Below the pieces are notes generated by a model. That model saw only the letters and a program-made list of their open reading frames with translations. It searched no databases and was not told the DNA's origin. 64,000 nucleotides of DNA from Candidatus Formimonas warabiya. Lineage in GTDB: Bacteria > Bacillota > Dehalobacteriia > Dehalobacteriales > Dehalobacteriaceae. Position numbers and translations under genes: made by a program. The stretch lies in NCBI RefSeq assembly GCF_002777255.1, contig NZ_CP017634.1:248001-312000 (forward strand), read 5' to 3'. Below are positions 55,507-64,000 of the stretch, in pieces; within the stretch, counting starts at the first letter, position 1, and each line of letters begins with the position of its first letter.

Positions 55507-55532
55507 AAAGGTCTGCCCGTGGGCAGACCTTT
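55507..55532. terminator. Second perfect hairpin
   Basis: AAAGGTCTGCCC (55507-55518), GT, GGGCAGACCTTT (55521-55532): a 26-bp palindrome that can terminate transcription from either side, including the convergent DoxX gene. Confidence 0.6.
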
Positions 55533-55586
55533 CCAAATTCTATGATGGGAAGTTTAAATCTACAACTCCAATATGGTAGAGGATCC

Positions 55587-56144
55587 TCAGTTAGATAAGC
55601 TTTTCTCTTTTGGCACTGTGAAATCAAACCCATCGTATTTTTTGAATCTGAGTAGTCCTTCTAATCCAATCATCTCCGCATATTTGGCGAATTTCATCAG
55701 TGCCAAGTTTGTCCAAATATAACCGAAGTTGTTAAAGGACCCGCCGGCGATGAACTGCATATTCATGAACGTGCCGATTAAAGCAGCCCAGAATACTCGA
55801 ACGCCCAGAATCAGGCATAGACCAACGCCGATTTCAAAAACAACGACCAGGACATCGGTCAATGCCGGCATCCCCAAAAAGACATGCTGGGCGATCCAGG
55901 CAAAACCTTGATTAATGGAAAAGGGATCAAAACGAGTCACATCGGGACCGGCAATATTGTTAACAAGGGTGTGAATTTTTTCTGCTGAATTGAGCGTGCC
56001 ATCGCTGAACCATGCTAATTTGCCCCATCCGGATTTCAGCCAGGACCATCCATAAATGATTCTTCCCACTGTCAAAATGAGTACCAGTACGGAAACTTTC
56101 CAATCCTTTAATTCTGTTTTTACGGCCTGAACATAGGCAGCCAT
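55587..56144 (-). CDS. DoxX family membrane protein
   Basis: 185-aa protein with four hydrophobic helices (VSVLVLILTVGRIIYGWSWL; ALTDVLVVVFEIGVGLCLIL; FWAALIGTFMNMQFIAGG; IWTNLALM). GWSWLKSGWGKL and SFNNFGYIWTN fit DoxX/DoxD-like subunits associated with thiosulfate:quinone oxidoreduction or membrane redox complexes; the exact role in Firmicutes is not settled. AAAGGAGG precedes ATG 56144 on the complement. A sigma-54 promoter lies 87 bp upstream and the divergent gene is a sigma-54 activator, so expression is conditional. Confidence 0.82.
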   Translation of the reverse strand: MAAYVQAVKTELKDWKVSVLVLILTVGRIIYGWSWLKSGWGKLAWFSDGTLNSAEKIHTLVNNIAGPDVTRFDPFSINQGFAWIAQHVFLGMPALTDVLVVVFEIGVGLCLILGVRVFWAALIGTFMNMQFIAGGSFNNFGYIWTNLALMKFAKYAEMIGLEGLLRFKKYDGFDFTVPKEKSLSN

Positions 56145-56230
56145 TTTGAAAACCTCCTTTGTAGTTTTGTCTTAATGAAAAATAAGAGCGGTAAAACTTC
56201 CCGGCGTCATGTTTATCACCCATAATGTCC

Positions 56231-56247
56231 TGCAAATATCATGCCAA
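56231..56247 (-). promoter_or_regulatory. Sigma-54 promoter of the DoxX gene
   Basis: On the complement: TTGGCAT (56247-56241), GATAT, TTGCA (56235-56231); GG and GC are separated by exactly 10 bp. Start of transcription is expected near 56220, about 75 nt before the start codon. Confidence 0.8.
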
Positions 56248-56286
56248 GTCTGAAAGCCCGTTTTGACGGGGTTCTGCGCAGAAGGT

Positions 56287-56517
56287 GTTAACTAATTTTT
56301 CAATAAAGTTTACACGAAGGTGGAGGAGCATAAGTAAATAATATCATATATATTAACTTCGTAGGAATAGTTGACCTGGGAAACCCTCTTTTTGTATGAT
56401 AGGGGTAAGAATAATCCTTATTTGAGAGGATACCTTTGATATTCTTATTTTATCACAAGGAAAAACGGGGAACAATAGACTGTTAACTGAACTGTTAACT
56501 CGGGAATCCAGGTTAAC
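56287..56517. promoter_or_regulatory. Repeated GTTAAC sites between DoxX and its probable activator
   Basis: GTTAAC occurs at 56287-56292, 56482-56487, 56494-56499 and 56512-56517. The last three lie just before the activator gene, spaced 12 and 18 bp, and 235-270 bp upstream of the DoxX sigma-54 promoter: a plausible upstream activator site that would also be autoregulatory. The rest of 56145-56538 is AT-rich without genes. Confidence 0.5.
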
Positions 56518-56538
56518 AGGAGAGGAAGGAGCGATGGG

Positions 56539-58767
56539 ATGAGGCCTGAACTACTCAAAGCGTTTCCCAGATTTACCCGGTTAAATGCCCAAAATAAAAT
56601 AGAGTTTGCCTGGAGAATGGAAGAGAGCATGCGGAACAGGATTGAAAAAGGCCTGCAGAATTTGCCGCAATGTCACGGGGATCCTGTTAAAGACTTTGGG
56701 AAGCTTGCCGGGCAGAAAAACATTCTGTCTGAGAAGGGCACCCTGGAACTCTATCAGGTTAACGGGAGTCTCAAGCATTTGGCCCTCCTTAATGAAGTAC
56801 CGGCAGGAGAGGCCAGTCAAGGTTTTTTGGATGGGCTCTTTCCCGTGGACAATTTGATCGATTATGCAACGGCCCCCCAAACGATTATTAATATCATTGC
56901 GGACCGTGTGAAAGAATCTGTCCAGTTTGAGCGATTTGATCTTGTTCGGGTTAATCGTTCCTTACGCCGGTTCAATTACGAATATTCCATCGGGGTTGAT
57001 ATTGAAGGACGGGTTCAGACGGCTTATAAAGAGATTTCAAACTCAGGCCTGGCCTGGGTACTTTATCATGAAAAACCCTATCTTGTAGAGAATTTTCTTC
57101 CTGAAACCCACCATTTTAGCGAGGATCCTTGGCTCTATCAGACCGGCTTTCGTTCCATACTCCGGGTACCCATTATCTTTAATCGCGGGGTGATCGGGGC
57201 AATTTTGCTGGCCAGTGTGGAACCTGAACGTTTTCAGGTAGAAGATGCTCTGCTCCTTGAGAAGCTTGCCCAAGGGGTCGCTCCGGCTTTTTTTCATGCC
57301 GGGGTACAGGAGGAACAGGAATACCATACCTTGGCTGCCGCGACCTTGCTTCAGACCATCGCCGGGATGGGAAAGCTGGGGAGAACGACAGAGTTTTTCG
57401 ATGCCTATTGCCAGGTATTAAGGCAGTTGGCTAAAACAGACCGGGTGGGCCTGTTTCTGATTGACGAGGAGGCGGACAAATACTGTTGTCTGGCAGAAGC
57501 CGGGAAGAAACTGGCGGTTTCCGGGGAGTGGCTTCCCATACGTAAGCTGCCCTTTCGGGAGATGCTTCAGTCCAAAAGCATTGTGGCCTTTAACCTTGCC
57601 GACCAGCGGCACATGTCTGTGGGTGAATTGCTTGGCCGGGGATTTACCGCTGTTCTCTATGCCCCCATTACAGACGCCAAAGGAAAGATTAGAGCCTGTC
57701 TGGGGACGGCTACCTCTGATGAAAGTGCCACCTCAAAGGAGATGGCGGGTTTGTTCAAAGTGGCCTGTGAACAATTGGCTTTCATTATGGCTCAGAGTAT
57801 CTTGAATTTAGGAAATGACTCCAAAATGACCCGGGATGTTGCCGTCAAACCGCCCGGGTTTGAAGAAGTTATCGGCTCTTCGCAAACCATTCAGGAGACC
57901 ATTCAAAAAGCGGCGGCAGTTTCTCAGTATGAATTCCCGATTCTTCTTTTAGGAGAGACGGGAACCGGGAAAGAGCTGTTTGCCAAAGCCATCCATCGTT
58001 CCAGTCCCCGGGCTAAGGGTCCTTTTATTGTGGTAAACTCTGCCGCGATTCCTGATAACTTGCTGGAATCGGAACTTTTCGGCTACAAAGAGGGCGCTTT
58101 CACAGGCGGGCTGAAAGGAGGAAAAAAAGGAAAAATCCTGCTCGCCCATGGGGGAACTCTCTTTCTCGATGAGATCGGGGAACTGTCCCTGGAATTACAG
58201 GCGAAGCTTCTGCGCGTGATTCAGGAAAAAGAGGTCGAACCGCTAGGTGCGGAAAAACCTGTCTCTATCGAGGTAAGGGTGATTTCGGCCACCCACAGAA
58301 ATCTCAAGGAAATGGTAAAAAGGCAGGAATTTAGAGAGGACCTGTATTACCGGTTGAATAGCATTGAAATAAAAATTCCCCCGCTGCGGGAGCGGGGAGA
58401 AGATATTATTGAACTTGCGGAAAGCATGTTAGAAGAGCTGGCCAGGCGGAATAGCAAGCGCATGAAAAAGTTATCCCATGAAGCAGTCCAGGCGCTGCTG
58501 GAATATGATTTTCCAGGAAACATTCGGCAGTTGCAAAATGTTATGAACTGGGCCTTTGTGTTTGCCGATGATGATCTGATCAAAATGGAAGATCTGCCCG
58601 CTGAGATTAAAAAGAATATCAGAGAAAATGTAGCGGTGTCGGAGAAAGAAGAACTGGCCAGACTTTTAAAAGCCTTTCATGGGAACAAAACAGAACTGGC
58701 CAACTATCTGGGCATCACACGGACCGGTTTGTGGAAGAAACTGAAGCGTTTAGGCCTGCAAAAATAA
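56539..58767 (+). CDS. GAF-domain sigma-54-dependent transcriptional activator
   Basis: 742-aa enhancer-binding protein. An N-terminal helical part (~1-110), GAF-like domains at ~115-260 ([20 protein letters not shown]) and ~275-430 ([21 protein letters not shown]), AAA+ at ~455-690 with [30 protein letters not shown] and [12 protein letters not shown], and a Fis-type HTH at the end ([20 protein letters not shown]). The sigma-54 loop reads GAFTGG instead of GAFTGA. GGAAGGAG precedes ATG 56539. Divergent from the sigma-54-dependent DoxX gene, its most likely target. Confidence 0.92.
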   Translation: MRPELLKAFPRFTRLNAQNKIEFAWRMEESMRNRIEKGLQNLPQCHGDPVKDFGKLAGQKNILSEKGTLELYQVNGSLKHLALLNEVPAGEASQGFLDGLFPVDNLIDYATAPQTIINIIADRVKESVQFERFDLVRVNRSLRRFNYEYSIGVDIEGRVQTAYKEISNSGLAWVLYHEKPYLVENFLPETHHFSEDPWLYQTGFRSILRVPIIFNRGVIGAILLASVEPERFQVEDALLLEKLAQGVAPAFFHAGVQEEQEYHTLAAATLLQTIAGMGKLGRTTEFFDAYCQVLRQLAKTDRVGLFLIDEEADKYCCLAEAGKKLAVSGEWLPIRKLPFREMLQSKSIVAFNLADQRHMSVGELLGRGFTAVLYAPITDAKGKIRACLGTATSDESATSKEMAGLFKVACEQLAFIMAQSILNLGNDSKMTRDVAVKPPGFEEVIGSSQTIQETIQKAAAVSQYEFPILLLGETGTGKELFAKAIHRSSPRAKGPFIVVNSAAIPDNLLESELFGYKEGAFTGGLKGGKKGKILLAHGGTLFLDEIGELSLELQAKLLRVIQEKEVEPLGAEKPVSIEVRVISATHRNLKEMVKRQEFREDLYYRLNSIEIKIPPLRERGEDIIELAESMLEELARRNSKRMKKLSHEAVQALLEYDFPGNIRQLQNVMNWAFVFADDDLIKMEDLPAEIKKNIRENVAVSEKEELARLLKAFHGNKTELANYLGITRTGLWKKLKRLGLQK

Positions 58768-58811
58768 TAAAGTTGTTACGGACTGGGGATTTATAGCCCT
58801 TAAAATAATGC

Positions 58812-58840
58812 TTGACAAATAGCCTAAGATTTGATAGCAT
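58812..58840 (+). promoter_or_regulatory. Sigma-A promoter of the T-box transcript
   Basis: TTGACA (58812-58817), 17 bp, TAGCAT (58835-58840); transcription should start near 58847, just before the T-box leader. Confidence 0.75.
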
Positions 58841-58854
58841 ATCAAAAAATCGAT

Positions 58855-59155
58855 TAAATGCGATGACAGGGATAACACTTTGCGGTATGTCGCTACAGAG
58901 AGCTGTTAGATGCTGAGAAACAGTGCGCAGAGTAATAGTGGACTCACCCTTGAGCAGTTAGGTGAAAGCTGCGGAATCTATGATGACGACTGCAGCAAGT
59001 AAGTGGGAACGGGTTTCTCGCCGTTATCACGAGAGAGCATTCGTCATTCTGACTGATGCTTAGAGGGGGTATGTTTCATACCAAAAGGAGTGGTACCGCG
59101 GGAGCGTAAGGCTTTCGTCTCTGGCAGAAATGCTGAGGGACGAAGGCCTTTTTTA
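58855..59155 (+). ncRNA. T-box leader (tRNA-sensing riboswitch)
   Basis: Stem I elements: CTACAGAGAGC (AG-bulge) at 58893-58903, a distal hairpin CTGTT/AACAG (58902-58922) and GGTATGTC (58883-58890) pairing with GACTCACC (~58942-58949). The T-box itself is GAGTGGTACCGCGG (59088-59101), and the competing terminator pairs AAGGCTTTCGTCTCT (59108-59122) with AGGGACGAAGGCCTT (59136-59150) followed by T residues. The TGGT bulge implies a tRNA ending ACCA (discriminator A). I could not fix the specifier codon with confidence. Uncharged tRNA should permit readthrough into the gene at 59325. Confidence 0.92.
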
Positions 59156-59324
59156 TACTTTCAGGAATTTATCCGTTTCAAAGGGCTGAAAGTATAAGTA
59201 TCACCAAAGCTTCCGAGGGACATGGAGGACTAGGGGCACTGAAGCATCCATTTTTCTTTATCTCTAGTTAAAGAATCACAAGCGGCCGGACTAAACGGAC
59301 CCAGAAACGTTAGGAGGAATTATA

Positions 59325-61856
59325 ATGAAACTTGCGTTTTCCACACTTGGTTGTCCCGACTTCAGCTGGATCGACATCTATTCTATGGCCAAGGATCTTG
59401 GCTTTAACGGCATCGAAATCCGTGGACTGGGCAATGAAATATTTGCCGTCCAGGCCCAGCCTTTCACCGAATCCCAACTTCCCCAAACTGTAAAAAAGCT
59501 TTCTGAGTTGCGCCTCGAAATCCCTTGCCTCTCTTCCGGCTGCTGCTTGAAGTTTGCTGAAAACGCGGAAAAAAACCATGCTGAAATTATAGAATATATC
59601 CAGTTGGCCTCCAAGCTTGGCACCCCATACATCCGCATTCTTGCCGACTCGGAACCCCAGCCTAACGGCGAGGTGGATGATGGGGTTATTCTTGCCGCCC
59701 TGGAGAAATTAATCCCCATTGCCGAAGAGAAGGGCGTGACTTTGCTGGTGGAAACGAATGGTGTTTATACCGACACGTCCCGTCTATGTAGACTGCTTGA
59801 TCATGCGGCCAGTGATGCGGTGGCCGCCCTGTGGGATGTCCACCATCCCTACCGGTTTGCAGGGGAAAGACCTGAAAAGACGGTACAGAATCTGGGCGCC
59901 TATATTAAATATGTGCATATAAAAGATTCTGTTGTAGAGAATGGCACAACCCGGTATCGGATGATGGGGGAGGGAGATCTGCCCATTGACGACATGATGC
60001 GGGCCCTGCGTTCCATCAACTATGACGGCTATGTGTCCCTGGAATGGGTGAAGCGCTGGGCAGCGGACCTTGATGATGCGGGTGTTGTCTTTCCCAATTT
60101 TGCAAACTATATGAGCCGTTACATGGAAAAGAGTACGGCGAACGGACATCTTTTCGACAATAACGCCAAGACAGGGAAATATATCTGGCAGAAGGATACC
60201 TTAATTGACCTGACCTTTTCTCAGGTGCTTGACCGCATGGTGGAGGAGTTTCCCAACCAGTACGCTTTTCGCTATACTACAATGGACTATACCAGAACCT
60301 ATACCGAGTTTCGGGATGATGTAGATACCTTTGCCAGATCGCTAATTGCCATGGGGGTGAGGCCGGGTGATCATGTGTCCATCTGGGCCACCAATGTTCC
60401 TCAGTGGTTTATCACCTTCTGGGCAGCTACCAAGATCGGTGCGGTTCTTGTTACGGTAAACACGGCCTATAAAATCTATGAAGCGGAGTATCTGCTCCGC
60501 CAGTCGGATACCCATACACTGGTGATGATAGACGGCTATAAGGACTCCGACTATGTCGGTATTATAAAGGAACTTTGCCCCGAACTGGAGACTGCGGAGG
60601 CAGGGAAACCCCTGCATATCAAACGGCTGCCCTTCCTCAGGAATATCGTCACCGTTGATTCCAGGCAGAAGGGCTGTCTGACCTGGGAGGATGCTGTGGC
60701 CCTGTCCTGTAAAGTGCCAATTGAGGAGGTATACCGGCGGGCACTATCCATCAACAGACATGACGTGTGCAACATGCAGTATACTTCGGGAACTACAGGC
60801 TTTCCCAAGGGGGTCATGCTCACCCACTATAATGTGGTGAATAACGGCAAAAATATCGGCGACTGCATGGATCTTTCTACTGCTGACCGCATGATGGTTC
60901 ATGTGCCGATGTTCCACTGCTTTGGCATGGTGCTTGCCATGACGGCCGCAATGACCCATGGGGTTACCCTCTCTCCCATACCCTATTTTTCACCGAAGCA
61001 ATCCCTTGACTGTATCAACAAGGAGAGGATCACCTGCTTCCATGGCGTTCCTACCATGTTTATCGCCATGCTGGAACATGAGGATTTCCCCGCAACGGAC
61101 TTCTCCTATATGAGGACCGGCATTATGGCAGGCAGTCCCTGTCCTGTCAAAGTGATGCAGGATGTGGTGGACAAGATGAACATGACCGAAATTACCATTG
61201 TGTTCGGCCAGACAGAGGCTTCGCCCGGATGCACCCAGAGCCGGGTAGATGATTCCCTTGAGTTGCGTGTCAATACTGTAGGAAGAGTCTTGCCCGGTGT
61301 GGAATGCAAGATCGTCGATCCGGAGACCGGCAAGGATTTGCCCGATCATGTGGATGGTGAATTTGTAGCGCGGGGCTACAACATCATGAAAGGCTACTAT
61401 AAGATGCCTGAGGCGACGAGAGCTGCCATTGATGAAAATGGCTGGCTGCATACCGGCGATTTGGCCAGGCGCGATGAGAATGGGTACTACAAAATTACCG
61501 GACGCATCAAGGATATGATTATTCGGGGGGGAGAGAATATTTATCCCAAGGAAATTGAGGACTTTATCTATACCCATCCAAAAGTCAAGGATGTGCAAGT
61601 GATCGGGGTACCCGACAAACAGTACGGCGAGGAGATTATGGCATGTGTGATCCTCAAGGACGGCGTCACCCTGACTGCCGATGAGCTCAAGGATTATATC
61701 CGTTCCCACATGGCGAAGCACAAAACACCTCGCTACATCGATTTCGTCACAGAATTCCCCATGAATGCCGCCGGAAAGATTATGAAATATAAGATGCGGG
61801 AGCATGCAGTGGAGAAATTAGGTTTACAGGCAGAAAGCCGCATTGTGACTGCATGA
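59325..61856 (+). CDS. TIM-barrel (xylose-isomerase-like) domain fused to acyl-CoA synthetase
   Basis: 843-aa fusion. Residues ~1-270: sugar-phosphate isomerase/epimerase-type TIM barrel (AP-endonuclease family 2): MKLAFSTLGCPDFSWIDIYS, LGFNGIEIRG, GVTLLVETNG, ALWDVHHPYRFAG, VHIKDSV and GYVSLEW; the E/D/H metal ligands are kept. Residues ~290-835: adenylate-forming ligase with QYTSGTTGFPKGVMLTHYN, VFGQTEASPGC, WLHTGDLARRDENGYY, GRIKDMIIRGGENIYPKE and the A10 lysine in AAGKIMKYKMRE. TAGGAGGAA precedes ATG 59325. Controlled by a T-box, so linked to amino-acid supply. Probably activates the acid formed by the barrel domain; substrate unknown. The gap 59156-59324 shows nothing else. Confidence 0.9.
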   Translation: MKLAFSTLGCPDFSWIDIYSMAKDLGFNGIEIRGLGNEIFAVQAQPFTESQLPQTVKKLSELRLEIPCLSSGCCLKFAENAEKNHAEIIEYIQLASKLGTPYIRILADSEPQPNGEVDDGVILAALEKLIPIAEEKGVTLLVETNGVYTDTSRLCRLLDHAASDAVAALWDVHHPYRFAGERPEKTVQNLGAYIKYVHIKDSVVENGTTRYRMMGEGDLPIDDMMRALRSINYDGYVSLEWVKRWAADLDDAGVVFPNFANYMSRYMEKSTANGHLFDNNAKTGKYIWQKDTLIDLTFSQVLDRMVEEFPNQYAFRYTTMDYTRTYTEFRDDVDTFARSLIAMGVRPGDHVSIWATNVPQWFITFWAATKIGAVLVTVNTAYKIYEAEYLLRQSDTHTLVMIDGYKDSDYVGIIKELCPELETAEAGKPLHIKRLPFLRNIVTVDSRQKGCLTWEDAVALSCKVPIEEVYRRALSINRHDVCNMQYTSGTTGFPKGVMLTHYNVVNNGKNIGDCMDLSTADRMMVHVPMFHCFGMVLAMTAAMTHGVTLSPIPYFSPKQSLDCINKERITCFHGVPTMFIAMLEHEDFPATDFSYMRTGIMAGSPCPVKVMQDVVDKMNMTEITIVFGQTEASPGCTQSRVDDSLELRVNTVGRVLPGVECKIVDPETGKDLPDHVDGEFVARGYNIMKGYYKMPEATRAAIDENGWLHTGDLARRDENGYYKITGRIKDMIIRGGENIYPKEIEDFIYTHPKVKDVQVIGVPDKQYGEEIMACVILKDGVTLTADELKDYIRSHMAKHKTPRYIDFVTEFPMNAAGKIMKYKMREHAVEKLGLQAESRIVTA

Positions 61857-61894
61857 CAAACAGGGAAAGTTGGATTCAATAACGGTGCATAACC

Positions 61895-61940
61895 CAGGAG
61901 ACAGTCAACGTTCAAAAAATGTTGACTGTCTCCTGTTTTC
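61895..61940 (+). terminator. Very strong terminator after the fusion gene
   Basis: Perfect 15-bp arms CAGGAGACAGTCAAC (61895-61909) and GTTGACTGTCTCCTG (61921-61935), then TTTTCC. Confidence 0.9.
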
Positions 61941-61992
61941 CTGCTTTATATGAGATTCTTTTTTCAGGGTCAAAAATAAATAATTGAATGGT

Positions 61993-62046
61993 ATAGTATA
62001 CAAATAGATACTATTGCACAAAATTGTGCGTACTTGCAATAAAGTA
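61993..62046 (+). promoter_or_regulatory. Cluster of palindromes before the flavoprotein gene
   Basis: ATAGTAT-N8-ATACTAT (61993-62014), GCACAAAATTGTGC (62016-62029) and TACTT-N6-AAGTA (62031-62046) lie side by side 120-170 bp before the start codon. They suggest repressor control (MarR- or HxlR-like) by a protein not encoded here. Confidence 0.5.
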
Positions 62047-62162
62047 AAGTAATATTTATGATTAGATCATAGTACTTTTTGGAGAGTTCCTTTTTATAAG
62101 ACTTTCCGAAACCCGTCTAATGTGAGAGTAATCATCTCTCTGAAAAAAGGAGGAACAGGGGA

Positions 62163-62708
62163 ATGAAAGTTTTAGCGATTCAGGGAAGCCCGAGAAAAAA
62201 CGGAAATACAGCCGCTCTTTTGAAATGTTATTTACAGGGGCTAGTAAAAAATCATCAAGCAGAGGTCAAAACGATTGAAGTTGCGGAAAAAAACATTCAG
62301 TCATGCAAAGGATGTCAAGGGTGCAAAAGCTCTCCCGGAGACTGTGTGATCAAGGACGATATGGCGGAAATATATCCGGGTATTTTAGAGGCGGACGTCT
62401 TGGTGCTGGCGTCGCCCATTTACTGGTGGAATATTACGTCCCAAGCCAAGCAGTTTGTTGATCGGTTTTATGCCCTTAATTCCGGTGATAATTTTAAGGG
62501 GAAAAAGTTTGTCTTATTAATGACGTATGGCGGTGAAGAACCCAACTCGGGTGCGGAAATCATCAAAAACATGTTTCATGATATCTGTGATTATTTGAAA
62601 ATGGATTTTGCCCAGGCATACGGCGTATGTACCGGGGAAGTTTCTGTCCAGGATAATCCTCATGTGCAGGATGATGTTCATAATTTGGGAGCAGCCTTCA
62701 AATTATGA
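62163..62708 (+). CDS. NADPH-dependent FMN reductase / iron-sulfur flavoprotein family
   Basis: 181-aa flavodoxin-like protein: MKVLAIQGSPRKNGNTAALL is the FMN phosphate loop; SCKGCQGCKSSPGDCVIKDD has the compact cysteine motif (CxxCxxCx5-6C) of iron-sulfur flavoproteins; VLASPIYWWNITSQAKQFVDR is the second flavin loop. The cluster may or may not be present. Perfect AAGGAGG before ATG 62163. Single-gene unit preceded by palindromes, so probably a stress- or quinone-response reductase; substrate unknown. Confidence 0.9.
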   Translation: MKVLAIQGSPRKNGNTAALLKCYLQGLVKNHQAEVKTIEVAEKNIQSCKGCQGCKSSPGDCVIKDDMAEIYPGILEADVLVLASPIYWWNITSQAKQFVDRFYALNSGDNFKGKKFVLLMTYGGEEPNSGAEIIKNMFHDICDYLKMDFAQAYGVCTGEVSVQDNPHVQDDVHNLGAAFKL

Positions 62709-62743
62709 AAAAGAAATATTCGGTCAGCTGTTGGCTTTTTCAT
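62704..62743. terminator. Inverted repeat between convergent genes
   Basis: TATGAAAAAG (62704-62713) and CTTTTTCATA (62734-62743); arms end in A/T runs, so it may act as a bidirectional terminator. It overlaps the last codons of both genes. Confidence 0.5.
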
Positions 62744-64000
62744 AGGCCATAGGAATTTTTAATCCTTTGGCGATGGTTTCGTCAAGAGAAAAAAGATCAT
62801 CTTTATTAACTTCAGAAATAGATGTTTTGCCTAAAGATTTAATAGCGACCTCTAATTCAGCCTTGCAGGATAAGAAATACTTTGCCAGGGAATCGGCCCC
62901 CTTTTTTTTATTAAACTGGCCGGCATCTTTGCCTTTGTACCAAACAACCTGCGTGGGAGGCTCGAAGGGCAAGGACTTTAAAACCTGATCATGGGCCATC
63001 GCAAAGAGAGCCATTGAACCTAAATAACATGCGTCGGCCCCCAGTGCTACTGCTTTTAACACCTCCCCTGGTGTGCGAATTTTACCGCTGGCAATCAGGG
63101 AAACACTTTTATGGAACCCCGTCTTATCTAGCCAGTCCGCCCCTCGTGCCAGGGCAAAAACCGTGGGAACGCCAAAATCGTCTTCCAGAATGGGCGGGCC
63201 GCCATAGGTGGCGGCTTCTGCCCCATCCAGCACGATATAATCGGCCCCCGCATTACAGGCAATTTCCATATCCTGCTCCAGCCATTTTCCTGCCGCCAAT
63301 TTCGTGCCGACCGGTACGCCCCCACTCTTCTCTTGAAGATTCTGAATGAATTTCGGCAAATCGGTAATTTCCTGTACGCGCAACTGCCGGGAATGGGCAA
63401 CGGCATCTTTCCCTTTGGGATACTTAAAATCTTTGCGCAATTTTCGGTCGATATTTTTGGCATGAATGACATGGCCGGCTCCTCCCAGGGCCCCCTGCCC
63501 AAACTGAATTTCGACGGCAGAGCAGTTCTGAAGAATATGGTCAACATCGTTCCAATCCCCCCGGTTATATTGATAAATATAAGTATCTGCCGTCTCTCGT
63601 TCGGAAACTAAGTAGGGACCTTCCCCGGAGCAAATAGCTGTTTTTGCCTTAGATGCTCCCTTGGCTAAGGCCCATTTGGCGTCGGCACTCAGTGCTTCCC
63701 CATAAGCCATGGCTGAAACCATCATAGGAAGACCGATTTTAAAGGGCTTTTTGGCCTTTTTGCCAATGATTACCGAAGTGTCCACCGGTGTTTCAATGGG
63801 GGTGGGCAAATCCTTTAACTGGGCAAAGTTAAACATGAGGCTTTCCAGAGAAGGAAATTTTTTAGGCGAACCTAAGGGTCGATTAATTAACTCTCCTCGC
63901 TGGGCTCTTAAATTGGTTTCCAGAATGACCTGGGGACTGACCCGGGCGGTGGCGGAAATAAGCTCCCAAAGGTTTTCGTCATAAGGATCGGTCATAATTG
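62724..64000 (-). CDS. FMN-binding glutamate-synthase-family protein (probably 5'-truncated by the window)
   Basis: At least 423 aa matching the synthase/FMN domain of glutamate synthase large subunit (GltS-like, PF01645): LPMMVSAMAYGEALSADAKW, ICSGEGPYLVSER, VEIQFGQGALGGAGHVI, DYIVLDGAEAATYGGPPILE, SLIASGKIRTPGEVLKAVALGAD and CYLGSMALFAM. The amidotransferase domain is absent, so it is one of the stand-alone FMN oxidoreductases of unknown substrate. An ATG is present at 63995, but the frame remains open to the window end and family members have extra N-terminal residues, so the true start is likely outside. Confidence 0.85.
   Translation of the reverse strand, partial: IMTDPYDENLWELISATARVSPQVILETNLRAQRGELINRPLGSPKKFPSLESLMFNFAQLKDLPTPIETPVDTSVIIGKKAKKPFKIGLPMMVSAMAYGEALSADAKWALAKGASKAKTAICSGEGPYLVSERETADTYIYQYNRGDWNDVDHILQNCSAVEIQFGQGALGGAGHVIHAKNIDRKLRKDFKYPKGKDAVAHSRQLRVQEITDLPKFIQNLQEKSGGVPVGTKLAAGKWLEQDMEIACNAGADYIVLDGAEAATYGGPPILEDDFGVPTVFALARGADWLDKTGFHKSVSLIASGKIRTPGEVLKAVALGADACYLGSMALFAMAHDQVLKSLPFEPPTQVVWYKGKDAGQFNKKKGADSLAKYFLSCKAELEVAIKSLGKTSISEVNKDDLFSLDETIAKGLKIPMAYEKANS

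Noticed and set aside
58855-59324. An aminoacyl-tRNA synthetase or amino-acid biosynthesis gene expected after the T-box
   Set aside because: The only gene after the leader is the TIM-barrel/acyl-CoA-ligase fusion; no second promoter or gene lies between.
60990-61805. 271-codon reverse-strand frame opposite the ligase domain
   Set aside because: Entirely antisense to conserved adenylation motifs, without an initiation site.
1-64000. CRISPR arrays, tRNA/rRNA genes, intact insertion sequences, prophage genes
   Set aside because: No regularly spaced direct repeats, no transposase or integrase, no tRNA cloverleaf or rRNA sequence was seen on reading the window.

Overview
The window looks like chromosomal DNA of a spore-former-type, low-to-mid GC Firmicute of the class Clostridia, probably close to Peptococcaceae/Desulfitobacteriaceae. 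This is inferred from strong AGGAGG ribosome sites, TTG/GTG starts, a T-box leader, sigma-54 enhancer-binding proteins, several CuAO-N 'stalk' proteins, an SLH protein, and gene families typical of that group. No rRNA, tRNA, CRISPR array or intact insertion sequence was seen.

Layout. 1-2.4 kb: a DUF1015 protein (cut by the window edge) and serC. 2.4-8.1 kb: exported stalk-domain proteins with small DUF2164 and Smr proteins between them. 8.2-11.2 kb: a PAS/sigma-54 activator and, behind a GG-N10-GC sigma-54 promoter, a lysine 2,3-aminomutase. 11.2-14.5 kb: alkylation repair (Ada/AlkA fusion plus Ogt) and an RluA-type pseudouridine synthase. 14.6-17.5 kb: an unexpected methenyl-H4MPT cyclohydrolase homologue beside an acyl-CoA ligase. 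17.6-21.3 kb: an accessory stretch with PadR, a DUF2812 gene broken by one in-frame TAG, a methyltransferase and gene debris. 21.4-34.5 kb: a drug-response island with two TetR/rifamycin-phosphotransferase-like pairs flanking two ABC exporters, each with its own TetR and palindromic operators.

34.6-39.5 kb is the most interesting block: dihydrolipoamide dehydrogenase, a stand-alone HdrA-N-like iron-sulfur protein, a ferredoxin, a fusion of a DGC (putative zinc-binding) domain with a GcvH-like lipoyl carrier, two more DGC proteins and a dedicated lipoate-protein ligase. It runs directly into an arsenic region (39.6-43.9 kb): ArsR, a CMD-family protein, a second ArsR, ACR3, a Cys-rich MarR and ArsM, with the same 17-bp palindrome before marR and arsM. 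I infer a lipoyl-dithiol redox or sulfur/arsenic-handling module.

44.0-45.6 kb holds a frameshifted MalT/BTAD-type regulator. 46.1-54.5 kb is a second unusual operon: a fused amino-acid-binding/permease protein without an ATPase, a STAS antagonist, a MATE transporter fused to a degenerate HATPase domain, a dCache-HAMP-SpoIIE phosphatase, a glutamate-cysteine-ligase-like enzyme and an RsbW-like kinase. This looks like a membrane-coupled partner-switching system. 54.7-58.8 kb: an SLH protein, and a DoxX membrane protein with a sigma-54 promoter divergent from a GAF/AAA+ activator, with repeated GTTAAC sites between them. 58.8-61.9 kb: a T-box leader followed by a TIM-barrel/acyl-CoA-ligase fusion. 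62.1-64.0 kb: an iron-sulfur-flavoprotein-like reductase and a GltS-type FMN protein cut by the window end.
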